From JBGTLW01 sp964614575 (GTDB taxonomy: Bacteria > Planctomycetota > Phycisphaerae > Phycisphaerales > Phycisphaeraceae), in the NCBI GenBank assembly GCA_964614575.1, contig CAZTLX010000222.1:1-6643 (forward strand): a stretch of DNA of 6,643 bases, written 5' to 3'. Position numbers and translations under genes: made by a program. The notes below the pieces were generated by a model, which saw only the letters and a program-made list of their open reading frames with translations, was not told the DNA's origin and did no database searches. Positions 1 through 6,409 of this stretch are shown piece after piece. How positions within the stretch are numbered: the first letter of the stretch is position 1; each line of letters opens with the position of its first letter.

Positions 1-360
1 ACCGGCCCCGGCCCGCAGGACCGTGCGGTCAACGATGGCGGCACGCTCTGGGTCCTCATGACCAAGGGCGAAGGCATGGGCCCGTTCGTCCGAAACCTCC
101 ACGGCGCCCGCACCGAACTGCTCGGCGGCCTGGCCGTCTATCCCAACCACCGCGACAAGTTGCGGCTGCGCGACCCCGACACCGACGTCAACTTCATCAA
201 CACCGACGCCTCCCTCACCGTCACCGGCTGGAAGACCGTCTTCAACCACTTCCTCCTCGACACGCAGGCCGGCGACGAGCAACGAATCGCGTCGGGCACC
301 TTCGACCACCGCACCCCCCTGCTGATCACCACGCCGCCGGTTGCACCGGCGCCCCGATGA
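1..360 (+). CDS. Pectate-lyase-like beta-helix protein, C-terminal part (5' end outside window)
   Basis: The frame is open from base 1 to a TGA at 358-360, so this is the last 119 residues of a longer protein. The motif GGTLW near the start, then ELLGG, then VNFINTDASLTV, matches what I recall as the C-terminal signature of planctomycete pectate-lyase-3 / GH55-like beta-helix proteins. It also lines up with about residues 531-600 of the next gene (DNQGGTLW, then LVNFINDEARTSVV). Such proteins are normally exported and bind or cleave polysaccharides, but the catalytic part is not in the window. Unlike its neighbour, it ends soon after the beta-helix, with a short Pro-rich tail and no FN3 or PA14 modules. 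The next gene starts 19 bases downstream on the same strand, which suggests one operon. The family call is fairly secure; the substrate is unknown. Confidence 0.75.
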   Translation, partial: TGPGPQDRAVNDGGTLWVLMTKGEGMGPFVRNLHGARTELLGGLAVYPNHRDKLRLRDPDTDVNFINTDASLTVTGWKTVFNHFLLDTQAGDEQRIASGTFDHRTPLLITTPPVAPAPR

Positions 361-367
361 CCCCTTC

Positions 368-373
368 AAGGAG
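368..373 (+). promoter_or_regulatory. Ribosome binding site AAGGAG deciding the start at 380
   Basis: AAGGAG lies 6 bases upstream of the ATG at 380. It favours that start over the in-frame ATG at 341, which overlaps the preceding gene and would place 13 charged residues before the signal peptide. Confidence 0.75.
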
Positions 374-379
374 ACCGCC

Positions 380-3300
380 ATGCTGCCACGAGTGATCGCA
401 ATGCTGATGTATGTCACGCTGACCGCCGTCGCCGCGGGGCAGGACGGGTTTGTGCCGCCGCCGGGGTCGGGCGTGTTGAACGTGCGGGACTACGGGGCCG
501 TGGGCGACGGCGTCGCCGACGACACCGAGGCGGTCCGCAAGGCCATCGACGCGCTGCCGATGCACAGCACGCTGTACCTGCCCGATGGCGTGTACCGGGT
601 GACGGACACGATCGAGGTCCGCCGCCGTCAGATCGACAACCCGCGCGAGGCGTGGCAGAGCTGGGTCACGTTGATCGGGCAGAGCCGCGACGGCGTGGTC
701 ATCAAGCTCGACGACCGTGCCCCGGGCTTCGACGACTCCGCCAAGCGAAAGCCGCTGCTGCGGCCCAAGATCGGCAACGAAGCGTTCGAGCTTCGCTTCA
801 TCAACGTCACGCTCGACGTCGGCGCGGGCAACCCCGGCGCGGTCGGGCTGGTGTACAGCAGCGCCAACGGCGGGATCGTCAAGAACGTGCTGATCCGTTC
901 GAGCGATCCCGACGGGGCCGGGGCGGTGGGCATCGACCAGAACGTCAACTCGCCGGGGCGCGCCTACTTGAGCGATGTCGAGATCGTCGGCTTCGACGTG
1001 GCGGTGCTCTTGAGCAGCGAGGTCAACGGGTTCGGATACGAGAACTTCGTGCTGCGAGGCCAGCGCCGGGCGGGCTTCCACCTGCTGGCGAACAACGCCG
1101 GGATTGTGGGCCTGCGCAGCGACAACCGCGTGCCCGCGGTGGTGGTGGACGCCGGGGCGAGCCTGTCGCTGATCAACGCCGAGCTGCGTGGCGGGGCGGG
1201 TGATGCGTCGGCGGTGGTGAACCGGGGCGTGATGTTCCTGCGGAACGTGACGGCCCAGGGGTACGCTGCGGCGCTGGACGGCGCGGACGGCCCGGTGGCG
1301 TCGCCGATCATCGAGCACACGTTGGGTCGTAGCGTCAGCGCGTTCCCGACTGACGGGCGTTCGCTGAATCTGCCGATCGAGCCGGTGCCGCAGTTGCCGT
1401 GGGACACGGGCGAGGGCTTTGCGCGGTGGGTGAACGTGGCCGAGTTCGGCGCGGCGCCCGACGCCGGCGGCGACGTGTCGGACGCGATCGATCGTGCCGT
1501 GGCCCATGCCCGCGACAAGGGCGCTCACACCCTGTGGTTCCCCAAGGGCAGGTACGTGGTGAGCCGGGCGATCGACGTGTCGGGCCTGCGGCGAGTGGTG
1601 GGATTCAATGCGTCGCTCGTGGCGGACACGGCGGCGAAGACGTGGCCGCACCGTCCCGGCCGGCGTGCGGACGGCAGCGAGCCGGTCGTGCTGCGGGTCG
1701 GCGAAGGCCAGCCGGTGGTGAGCATCGACGGGTTCGCCAGCATCAACGGGTTCATCGACCACGCGGCGGCGAACACGCTGGTGCTGCGCTGGGGCCGGGG
1801 CGCTTACTACACGCACTCGGCGACCGGCGGGCGGGCGTTCTTCGAGGACTTCGGGACCAACTACCGGGTGCGCGGGCCCCAGCAATTGTGGGTGCGGTTC
1901 TGGGACGGGCACGGCATCCCCAAGGCCCCAGACCATCTGCCGCGCGACGCTGGTCGCCCCGTGTATGCCGACAACCAGGGCGGCACGCTCTGGATGCACG
2001 CCGTCCATGCCGAGAGCAAGAACCCCGCGGTACTCGTGCGGACCACCGATGGCGGCGCGAGCGAGATCATCTCGCTCAACGCCGGGGCACACTGGGACGC
2101 GGATGATGCCGCCGTGCCCGTCAGCCGGCTGGTGAACTTCATCAATGACGAAGCGCGAACGAGCGTGGTCGCGTGGCACTCGGCGTATCGCACGCTGATC
2201 GAAGACCGTCGTGGCGGCTGGGTGCGTCATGTGCCGACGGGCCGGACACCCGGCGCGCTGGCGGTCGCCGACGTGAAGCGTGACGCCACGCCGCCGGGCG
2301 CGGTCGGCGACCTGGCTGCGGCGACGCAGGGCCAGTGGCCGTTCCTCGTGACGCTGACGTGGACGCCCGCCGCCGACGCCGACAGCGGGATCGCCGGCTA
2401 CGAAATCCGCCGCGGCGACGACGAGGTGATCGGGCACACCGAATCGACGCAGTTCATCGACGAGGTGATGCGCGACGAGGCGGCGTTGACCTACCGCGTG
2501 ACCGCGCTCAACGGCGCGATGCAGGCAGGCCCGGCGGCGACCGCGACGATCACCACCGGCAAGGACACCACGCCGCTGGGCGTCGAGTCGGTTCATGCGA
2601 TGCCCGACGGCCAGGGCACGGTGCTGTGGGCGGTGTTCACCAAGCCCGTCGCGCCTGCCGATGCGAATGATGTGGCGAACTATCGCCTGATCGACGGCCC
2701 CGCGATCGCGTCGGCCACGCTCAACCCCGATGGCCGCACCGTCACGCTCCGCACCGATGCGCCGCTGGGCTACGCGCCTGCGGTGTTGCGGTTGCATCGC
2801 GTGCATGACCTGGCGTCGAAGCCGGACATGATTGAAGAGGGCCGGTCTCCTGTGGATCGACGTGCCGCGGGCACCGGGCTGTTGCTGGAGATTTTCGCCG
2901 ACGCCGCATTGGGCAAGCTTGTGGCTTCGCGCGGCGGCAGCGTGCCGGACCACAAGTGGCACGGCCTGCCGCCGGCGCCCGGTGTCGCCGACCGGGAACA
3001 TGCGCTGCGCTGGACCGGACAGGTGCGGGCCGATGTGTCGGGCACGCATCGTTTCGTCCTGCGCAGTGACGAGACGGCCAAACTCACCGTCGATGGCCGC
3101 GTCGTGCTGGACACCACCGCGCGTCGGGAGCAGTTCAACACCGAATCGGCACCCATCGACCTCGTCGCCGGTCGGCTCACCGACATCAGCCTCGTCATCA
3201 CGCCGCGCAGCGACGAGGTGACGGTGACGCTGGACTGGCAGATGCCCGGCAGCGACGAACCCGCGCCGCTGGCGGCGGCCAACCTCTACCCGGCCGATAG

Positions 3301-3802
3301 GACGACACGCGATCTGACCTGGGCCGCCGACACGCCGGGTCAAGGTCTCGCCGCCGACTACCGAGGCGGGCTGTGGTCCGGCCGGCTGGGCAAACGCATC
3401 GCCCGCATCGACCCGGTCATCGACTTCGACTGGGGCCTGGGCCCGCCGCGGCCCGAACTCACCGACGACACCTCCAGCGTGGTCTGGACCGGGTGGATCG
3501 TGCCGACAACGACCGGCCCGCTCACGTTCGTGGTGGACATCGGCCCGTGGGACGCGATCGACCTGCGGATCGACGGCGTCCAGGTCATCAAGGCCACCCG
3601 CCGCCACAACAAACCCCAGGCCCGCTACACCGGCACGATCCAGGCCCAGGCCGGCGTCCCCATGCCCATCCGCCTGCACTGGATGGACAAGGACTGGACC
3701 GCCGACGGCAAGGAAGCGTCGATCCGCCTCATGTGGCACGCCGAGGGCGAGCAGCCGAGCGTGATTCCCGCGACGTCGCTATATCCGCGCAGGCTGCCGT
3801 GA
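380..3802 (+). CDS. Secreted multidomain beta-helix protein (two pectate-lyase-3-like repeats, FN3, Ig-like, two PA14)
   Basis: This is a 1,140-residue exported protein, probably acting on or binding a polysaccharide. Residues 1-20 form a signal peptide (hydrophobic IAMLMYVTLTAVAAG). A pectate-lyase-3 motif begins at residue 33 (NVRDYGAVGDG, then ADDTEAV, then YLPDGVYRV). A second, diverged copy begins near 350 (WVNVAEFGAAPDAGGD, then LWFPKGRYVV). The beta-helix part ends near 615 with the FFEDFG and GGTLW family motifs. Residues 636-726 look like fibronectin type III (ITTG end) and 729-822 like a bacterial Ig-like domain (FTKPV, then NYRL). Two PA14 domains follow at about 831-971 and 984-1136, each ending in LYP. 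Two beta-helix repeats in one chain recall GH55 glucanases, but I cannot identify catalytic residues, so enzyme class and substrate are open. FN3 and PA14 modules usually serve as spacers and glycan binders. The gene is likely co-transcribed with the upstream paralogue. Confidence 0.85.
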   Translation: MLPRVIAMLMYVTLTAVAAGQDGFVPPPGSGVLNVRDYGAVGDGVADDTEAVRKAIDALPMHSTLYLPDGVYRVTDTIEVRRRQIDNPREAWQSWVTLIGQSRDGVVIKLDDRAPGFDDSAKRKPLLRPKIGNEAFELRFINVTLDVGAGNPGAVGLVYSSANGGIVKNVLIRSSDPDGAGAVGIDQNVNSPGRAYLSDVEIVGFDVAVLLSSEVNGFGYENFVLRGQRRAGFHLLANNAGIVGLRSDNRVPAVVVDAGASLSLINAELRGGAGDASAVVNRGVMFLRNVTAQGYAAALDGADGPVASPIIEHTLGRSVSAFPTDGRSLNLPIEPVPQLPWDTGEGFARWVNVAEFGAAPDAGGDVSDAIDRAVAHARDKGAHTLWFPKGRYVVSRAIDVSGLRRVVGFNASLVADTAAKTWPHRPGRRADGSEPVVLRVGEGQPVVSIDGFASINGFIDHAAANTLVLRWGRGAYYTHSATGGRAFFEDFGTNYRVRGPQQLWVRFWDGHGIPKAPDHLPRDAGRPVYADNQGGTLWMHAVHAESKNPAVLVRTTDGGASEIISLNAGAHWDADDAAVPVSRLVNFINDEARTSVVAWHSAYRTLIEDRRGGWVRHVPTGRTPGALAVADVKRDATPPGAVGDLAAATQGQWPFLVTLTWTPAADADSGIAGYEIRRGDDEVIGHTESTQFIDEVMRDEAALTYRVTALNGAMQAGPAATATITTGKDTTPLGVESVHAMPDGQGTVLWAVFTKPVAPADANDVANYRLIDGPAIASATLNPDGRTVTLRTDAPLGYAPAVLRLHRVHDLASKPDMIEEGRSPVDRRAAGTGLLLEIFADAALGKLVASRGGSVPDHKWHGLPPAPGVADREHALRWTGQVRADVSGTHRFVLRSDETAKLTVDGRVVLDTTARREQFNTESAPIDLVAGRLTDISLVITPRSDEVTVTLDWQMPGSDEPAPLAAANLYPADRTTRDLTWAADTPGQGLAADYRGGLWSGRLGKRIARIDPVIDFDWGLGPPRPELTDDTSSVVWTGWIVPTTTGPLTFVVDIGPWDAIDLRIDGVQVIKATRRHNKPQARYTGTIQAQAGVPMPIRLHWMDKDWTADGKEASIRLMWHAEGEQPSVIPATSLYPRRLP

Positions 3803-3807
3803 CATTC

Positions 3808-3827
3808 ATGGCGCAAGCGTACGCCAT
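3808..3827. terminator. Possible shared hairpin between convergent genes
   Basis: In the 28-base gap between the two convergent stops, ATGGCG (3808-3813) and CGCCAT (3822-3827) can pair around an 8-base loop. There is no T-run on either strand, so this is at best a weak bidirectional terminator. Confidence 0.25.
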
Positions 3828-3830
3828 CGA

Positions 3831-4475
3831 TCAGGCAACGACGAAGTCGTCGAAAGCACCGGTAGCTTCCCACCTTCGGACGCCGGCCATGCCTGCGGCG
3901 TGGGCGTTGTCGGTCTTGGTGGTGCCGAGCTGGACGAAGTTGAGGTTGTCGGCGGCGAAGAAGGCCGAGATCTGGTTGCCCACGACGGTCAGTCGCAGCG
4001 ACACCCACGAGTTGGCGGTGTAAGTTGTCGGGAGCGTGCCGTTGGCGAGGGTGGTGTTGGTGCCGCCGGCGCGTTTGATCAGCCGCCAGTTGCTTCCGCC
4101 GTTGCCGATCCGAAGCTCGTAGTAGTTGTTGTTGTCGGTGTAGCGGGCCAGCACGCCGGCCGAGCCGTTGAGATTGGAGAGGTTGACGGCGGAGGTGACC
4201 GAATAGTCGGTCCAAGCTGAGGGGCCGACGGTGTCGGTCTGGTCGCTGGTGCCGGTCTTGATCAGGGCGAAGTCGTGGCCTTGGTAGGCACCGACCGACA
4301 AGGGGCTGGCGGTCCTGGCCCAGCCGTTGGCGTTGCCGTCGTTGAAGTCGTCGGCGAGCAGGCTGACCGAGGACGTGGCGGCGCTGCTGGTGTCGCTGTA
4401 CGCCGAGTCGCCCGCCGCGTTGGTGGCGCGCACGCGGTAGCGATACGTCGTGCTCGCGCCCAGCCCGGTGCCGCC
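3831..4475 (-). pseudogene. 3' remnant of a secreted FN3 / LamG-like carbohydrate-binding protein
   Basis: On the minus strand, translation from about 4475 down to the TGA at 3831-3833 gives the last strands of an FN3 domain (GLGASTTYRYRVRATNAAGD). This is followed by a complete jelly-roll domain of about 165 residues running from DDFNDGNANGW to AFDDFVVA. The second domain resembles the LamG / CBM66-like modules at the C-terminus of pectate lyases and other secreted enzymes (GVLARYTDNNNYYELRI, then AGVRRWEATGAFDDFVV), so the lost N-terminal part may have been an enzyme or adhesin. Its 5' side is missing: the open frame runs on to an ATG at 4518-4520, but residues 1-14 of that reading are Cys- and Arg-rich, unlike FN3, and there is no signal peptide. 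The break falls at about 4470-4490. The C-terminus looks complete, so this is a 5' truncation. A short expressed chimera starting at 4520 cannot be excluded. Confidence 0.7.
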
Positions 4476-4592
4476 CAGATGGCAACGTGCCCGACATGCA
4501 GGACAGCGACTTACTGCCATTCAATGTGCACAGTGACGCCCGTTCGATAGGTCATCTGCGACATGAGTTGCTCGATGCGGTGGCGGGCGGCG

Positions 4593-4595
4593 CCC
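4593..4595. repeat. Probable 3-bp target-site duplication, left copy (CCC)
   Basis: CCC directly abuts the left end of the insertion sequence and is repeated at 5775-5777. A 3-bp duplication is typical of IS3-like elements, but in GC-rich DNA a CCC match can arise by chance. The support is that removing one copy plus the element restores an open frame. Confidence 0.5.
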
Positions 4596-4596
4596 T

Positions 4597-4615
4597 GTAC
4601 AAATATTCTGACGCA
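4597..4615 (+). repeat. Left terminal inverted repeat of the insertion sequence
   Basis: GTACAAATATTCTGACGCA matches the reverse complement of 5756-5774 at 17 of 19 positions. The two mismatches are adjacent, at positions 6 and 7. The T at 4596 probably also belongs to the element, since the CCC duplication lies just outside it. Confidence 0.85.
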
Positions 4616-4639
4616 TACAAACATCGACGGCGCAGCCTC

Positions 4640-5689
4640 TTAAGCAGCCCGACGGTAGTAGTGCTTCAGCAGTCCACCCAGCCGCTCGTGACACTCAATC
4701 TTCCCGACGGGCTCTGTCGGGGGATCGGTGCCGCACGGCGCACGGCCGATGACGCTGTGCGGCCGCTCCGTGTTGTAGTGCTCGATGTAATTCTGCACCA
4801 AGTAGTTGAAGTGCTTCTCGCCCAGCACGATGAAGTGATCCAGACACTCGACTTGGCACGATTGTATCCAGCGTTCGATATGAGCATTCTGGTTCGGCTT
4901 CTGCGGCCCCACGCGGTGAGTCTCGACGCCCTCATACTGGAATACGCCACGGAACCCCGCCGAGAATTTCGTGTCCCAATCGTGGATCAAGTGCTCGATC
5001 TTCATATCTGCGTCCTGGACGTCCATCACCACGTTACGGGCCTGCTGGACCACCCATTCCTCGTTCGGGTTCGGCGTCGCCGGCGTGGCAATCACACGCC
5101 GTGTACCCAGGTGGATGAAGACCCGCACGAAGTAGTCGACCAGGCCATGCTTGGTCCACACCTTCTTGCTCAGGAAGTCGCACGCCCACAGCGTCTTGGC
5201 GTGGATCTTGAGGAACTCGTCCCATGATCCCTCGCCTCGATCCGGACCGGGGTCGAACCCGTGGCCAACCAGGATGTTCTTCACCGTCGTGCGGCAGATC
5301 TTGATGCCCAGCTTCCGCAACTCGAACAGGATCTTGGTGTAGCCCCAGCCGGTGTCCTTGGCCATCTGTACCACCAGATCCACGATGTCCTGTTCCGTGC
5401 GTGGGCGCCCGGGTTTGCGCTTCGGCGTCGAGTGCTTGACCGTGGCACCAGTGGCCCACCGCGTGAAGGTGCGAGGCGAGACGATCGTGATCAGTTCCCG
5501 AATCGCCGACCCCACCTTCAGCCCCAGCTTAACGAGCCGCGACCGTTCGGCCGGCGTGACCGTCACCCGCTTGGGAAGCTTCGACCGCAGCACCTCGTTC
5601 TCGGCTTTGAGGTACTGAATCTGTGCGACGAGGTCTCGGTGGGTTGCGGATGCGAGCACGCGGATCAGCGGGTGGAAGAACCTGGCCAC
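4640..5689 (-). CDS. DDE (rve integrase core) transposase of the insertion sequence
   Basis: This 349-residue transposase cuts and joins the ends of its element. A helix-rich DNA-binding region lies at residues 13-80 (HRDLVAQIQYLKAENEVLR, then VSPRTFTRWATG), followed by a basic linker (KRKPGRPRT). The rve catalytic core has D171 (WACDFL), D237 (LIHDWDTKFS) and E272 (NAHIERW); D237 to E272 is close to the D-x35-E spacing of the family. The C-terminus carries the usual YNTERPH motif. The GTG start at 5689 is chosen because AGGAG (5699-5703) lies 9 bases upstream and homologous proteins, as I recall them, begin around ARFFHPLIRVLASATHRDL. The same frame is open up to 5830 and beyond, but that extension crosses the right inverted repeat at 5756-5774 into host DNA and is an accident of insertion frame. 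All key residues are present and no frameshift is needed. Confidence 0.9.
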   Translation of the reverse strand: MARFFHPLIRVLASATHRDLVAQIQYLKAENEVLRSKLPKRVTVTPAERSRLVKLGLKVGSAIRELITIVSPRTFTRWATGATVKHSTPKRKPGRPRTEQDIVDLVVQMAKDTGWGYTKILFELRKLGIKICRTTVKNILVGHGFDPGPDRGEGSWDEFLKIHAKTLWACDFLSKKVWTKHGLVDYFVRVFIHLGTRRVIATPATPNPNEEWVVQQARNVVMDVQDADMKIEHLIHDWDTKFSAGFRGVFQYEGVETHRVGPQKPNQNAHIERWIQSCQVECLDHFIVLGEKHFNYLVQNYIEHYNTERPHSVIGRAPCGTDPPTEPVGKIECHERLGGLLKHYYRRAA

Positions 5690-5698
5690 GGTGATATG

Positions 5699-5703
5699 CT
5701 CCT
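5699..5703 (-). promoter_or_regulatory. Ribosome binding site AGGAG for the transposase GTG start
   Basis: On the minus strand AGGAG is followed by 9 bases and then GTG at 5689-5687. It lies inside the element, whereas the longer reading would begin outside it. Confidence 0.7.
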
Positions 5704-5755
5704 GGTGGCAGGCGGTCCGTCGCCTTTTTGTGACGCTGTTTTCCGGGGCGGCGGG

Positions 5756-5774
5756 TGCGTCAGAATAAATGTAC
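5756..5774 (-). repeat. Right terminal inverted repeat of the insertion sequence
   Basis: The reverse complement, GTACATTTATTCTGACGCA, pairs with 4597-4615 with two adjacent mismatches. It lies upstream of the transposase start. Confidence 0.85.
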
Positions 5775-5777
5775 CCC
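5775..5777. repeat. Probable 3-bp target-site duplication, right copy (CCC)
   Basis: This is the partner of 4593-4595. Together with the 1,179-bp element it adds 1,182 bases, a multiple of three. Confidence 0.5.
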
Positions 5778-5830
5778 GCCGGAACCGGCCGCGAAACATG
5801 ACGCGGCACCGTCGCCGGGGCGACTGCCAC

Positions 5831-6139
5831 AGGGGCTGACGGATCAGCCGTATCGCGCTCGCGCCATTCCGTTAAGCAGGCGGTCTGAGACTGGGTTGCA
5901 GGTACACAGAAAACCGTATGGTTGACAACAGGCGCGAGTTTTCAGGTCAAAGTGTTTAACAGGGATGGTTGGCCTCGGGGTAGCGATCAGGACGCGAAAT
6001 AGAGTTTTTGAGCGAGCCGCCTACGCCGCATCTTCCTGTATTCCAGCTACTTACGCATATCGCTGCAGTTGACCTCTCTGTTCGCGCGCGCGTTGTGGAG
6101 AGAGACATATTTCGAGGAGGGTTGTGCCCGGGGAGGGGG
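5831..6139. other. Stretch without a convincing gene, upstream of the small + strand genes
   Basis: Apart from the possible upstream part of the interrupted minus-strand ORF (to 5941), I see no supportable gene. Several frames on both strands stay open for 35-60 codons, none with a good start and ribosome site. It contains TTGACA at 5922-5927 without a matching -10 box, a short palindrome GTTGACAAC (5921-5929), a hairpin-like CT/AG repeat at 6074-6104, and AGGAGG at 6115-6120. A promoter for the downstream genes is expected here, but I cannot place one. The reading frame of the gene at 6140 stays open upstream to a TTG at 6008. Confidence 0.4.
6074..6104 (+). repeat. Inverted repeat CTCTCT / AGAGAG around a CG-alternating run
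   Basis: CTCTCT (6074-6079) can pair with AGAGAG (6099-6104). The 19-base interval contains CGCGCGCGCG (6083-6092). If transcribed, it could form a leader hairpin about 35 bases upstream of the likely TTG start at 6140. No function is shown. Confidence 0.3.
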
Positions 6140-6409
6140 TTGCACAGCAAGGCCGACATCGCGGCTGAACTGGCGTGGCGGGACGCCGAGATCGATCGTC
6201 TGCGGGCCATTGTCGCCAAGCTGCCCAAGACGCCCGTAGCGCCGGGGATGGCGGTCTGGATTCTGCTCAGGGACCGTGTGACGGGGACACACGTAGCTGA
6301 CTGGATTTACACCGATGCTGCCGGTTCCGCCGACGCGTGGTACAGCACCGAGGAAGCCGCCCTCGCTCGCTACCGCGAGAAACACGGGAGTAACCATGTC
6401 AACGTATGA
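6140..6409 (+). CDS. Small hypothetical protein with short coiled coil, phage/island type
   Basis: From a TTG at 6140 this encodes 89 residues. Residues 4-25 (KADIAAELAWRDAEIDRLRA) are a charged amphipathic helix, probably a short coiled coil. The pattern that follows, KLPKT, then PVAPGMAVW, then YSTEEAALARYREK, recalls a family of small proteins I associate with planctomycete genomes and prophage-like islands; no function is known to me. The start is uncertain. The TTG has a purine-rich GGGAGGGGG directly upstream, with a short spacing, and a stronger AGGAGG at 6115-6120 that is too far away. The frame stays open to a TTG at 6008, which has no ribosome site. There is no signal peptide or membrane segment. 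The gene overlaps the next start by 14 bases, implying coupled translation. The coding call is moderate and rests on motif recall plus the overlap. Confidence 0.6.
   Translation: MHSKADIAAELAWRDAEIDRLRAIVAKLPKTPVAPGMAVWILLRDRVTGTHVADWIYTDAAGSADAWYSTEEAALARYREKHGSNHVNV
6386..6390 (+). promoter_or_regulatory. Ribosome binding site GGGAG for the gene at 6396
   Basis: GGGAG lies 5 bases before the ATG at 6396, inside the end of the preceding gene, as expected for translational coupling. Confidence 0.6.

Larger units (their letters stand above)
4596..5774 (-). mobile_element. Complete insertion sequence, IS3/IS481-like, single transposase ORF
   Basis: The element is 1,179 bp, bounded by imperfect 19-bp terminal inverted repeats (17 of 19 matches) and flanked by CCC on both sides. 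It holds one minus-strand transposase ORF running almost end to end, with 24 bases between the transposase stop and the left repeat. One long ORF in about 1.2 kb resembles IS481-type elements, while the 3-bp duplication is more IS3-like, so I leave the family open. Intact ends and an intact transposase suggest a recent insertion that may still be mobile. It lies between the broken FN3/LamG gene and the phage-like small genes. Confidence 0.8.
4511..5941 (-). pseudogene. Short unidentified ORF interrupted by the insertion sequence
   Basis: The minus-strand frame is open from just after a TGA at 5942-5944 down to the element at 5777. It resumes at 4595 and ends at a TAA at 4511-4513. Joining the flanks with one GGG target copy keeps the frame and gives 82 codons, ending in an ordinary-looking C-terminus (HRIEQLMSQMTYRTGVTVH, then IEWQ). 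I do not recognise the product. No ATG occurs in frame; the first GTG is at 5828-5830 and would give only 45 residues, so the true N-terminus may be lost or frameshifted. Other minus frames between 5850 and 5990 are also open for a while, so the upstream half is less certain than the downstream half. The reading rests on frame continuity rather than homology. Confidence 0.45.

Noticed and set aside
341..379. Upstream ATG at 341 as start of the large beta-helix protein
   Set aside because: It overlaps the preceding gene, lacks a ribosome site and would bury the signal peptide behind 13 charged residues. The ATG at 380 has AAGGAG at the right distance.
326..3739. A 1,137-codon open frame on the minus strand opposite the large beta-helix gene
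   Set aside because: It is a mirror frame of a strongly GC-biased gene: rich in Arg, His, Val, Gly and Ala with no recognisable domain, while the plus strand has a signal peptide, a ribosome site and several domains.
3625..4524. A second minus-strand frame overlapping the FN3/LamG remnant
   Set aside because: Its translation is low-complexity Arg/Gln-rich; the alternate frame carries the real FN3 and jelly-roll motifs.
5690..5830. GTG at 5830 as the transposase start (396 residues)
   Set aside because: The extra 47 residues are encoded partly outside the element and across its inverted repeat. The GTG at 5689 has a well-placed AGGAG.
4487..5839. Plus-strand open frames across the insertion sequence
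   Set aside because: They are antisense to the transposase, whose family motifs are clear; their translations show no domain.
5886..6002. Plus-strand stretch reading DWVAGTQKTVWLTTGASFQV and onward to a TAG near 6000
   Set aside because: It looks protein-like but is only 37 codons, with no start codon or ribosome site in frame; two other frames over the same bases look equally plausible.
5956..6228. Minus-strand frame opposite the small coiled-coil gene
   Set aside because: It is Ser/Arg-rich with no recognisable motif, and is antisense to a frame with family-like motifs and coupled translation.
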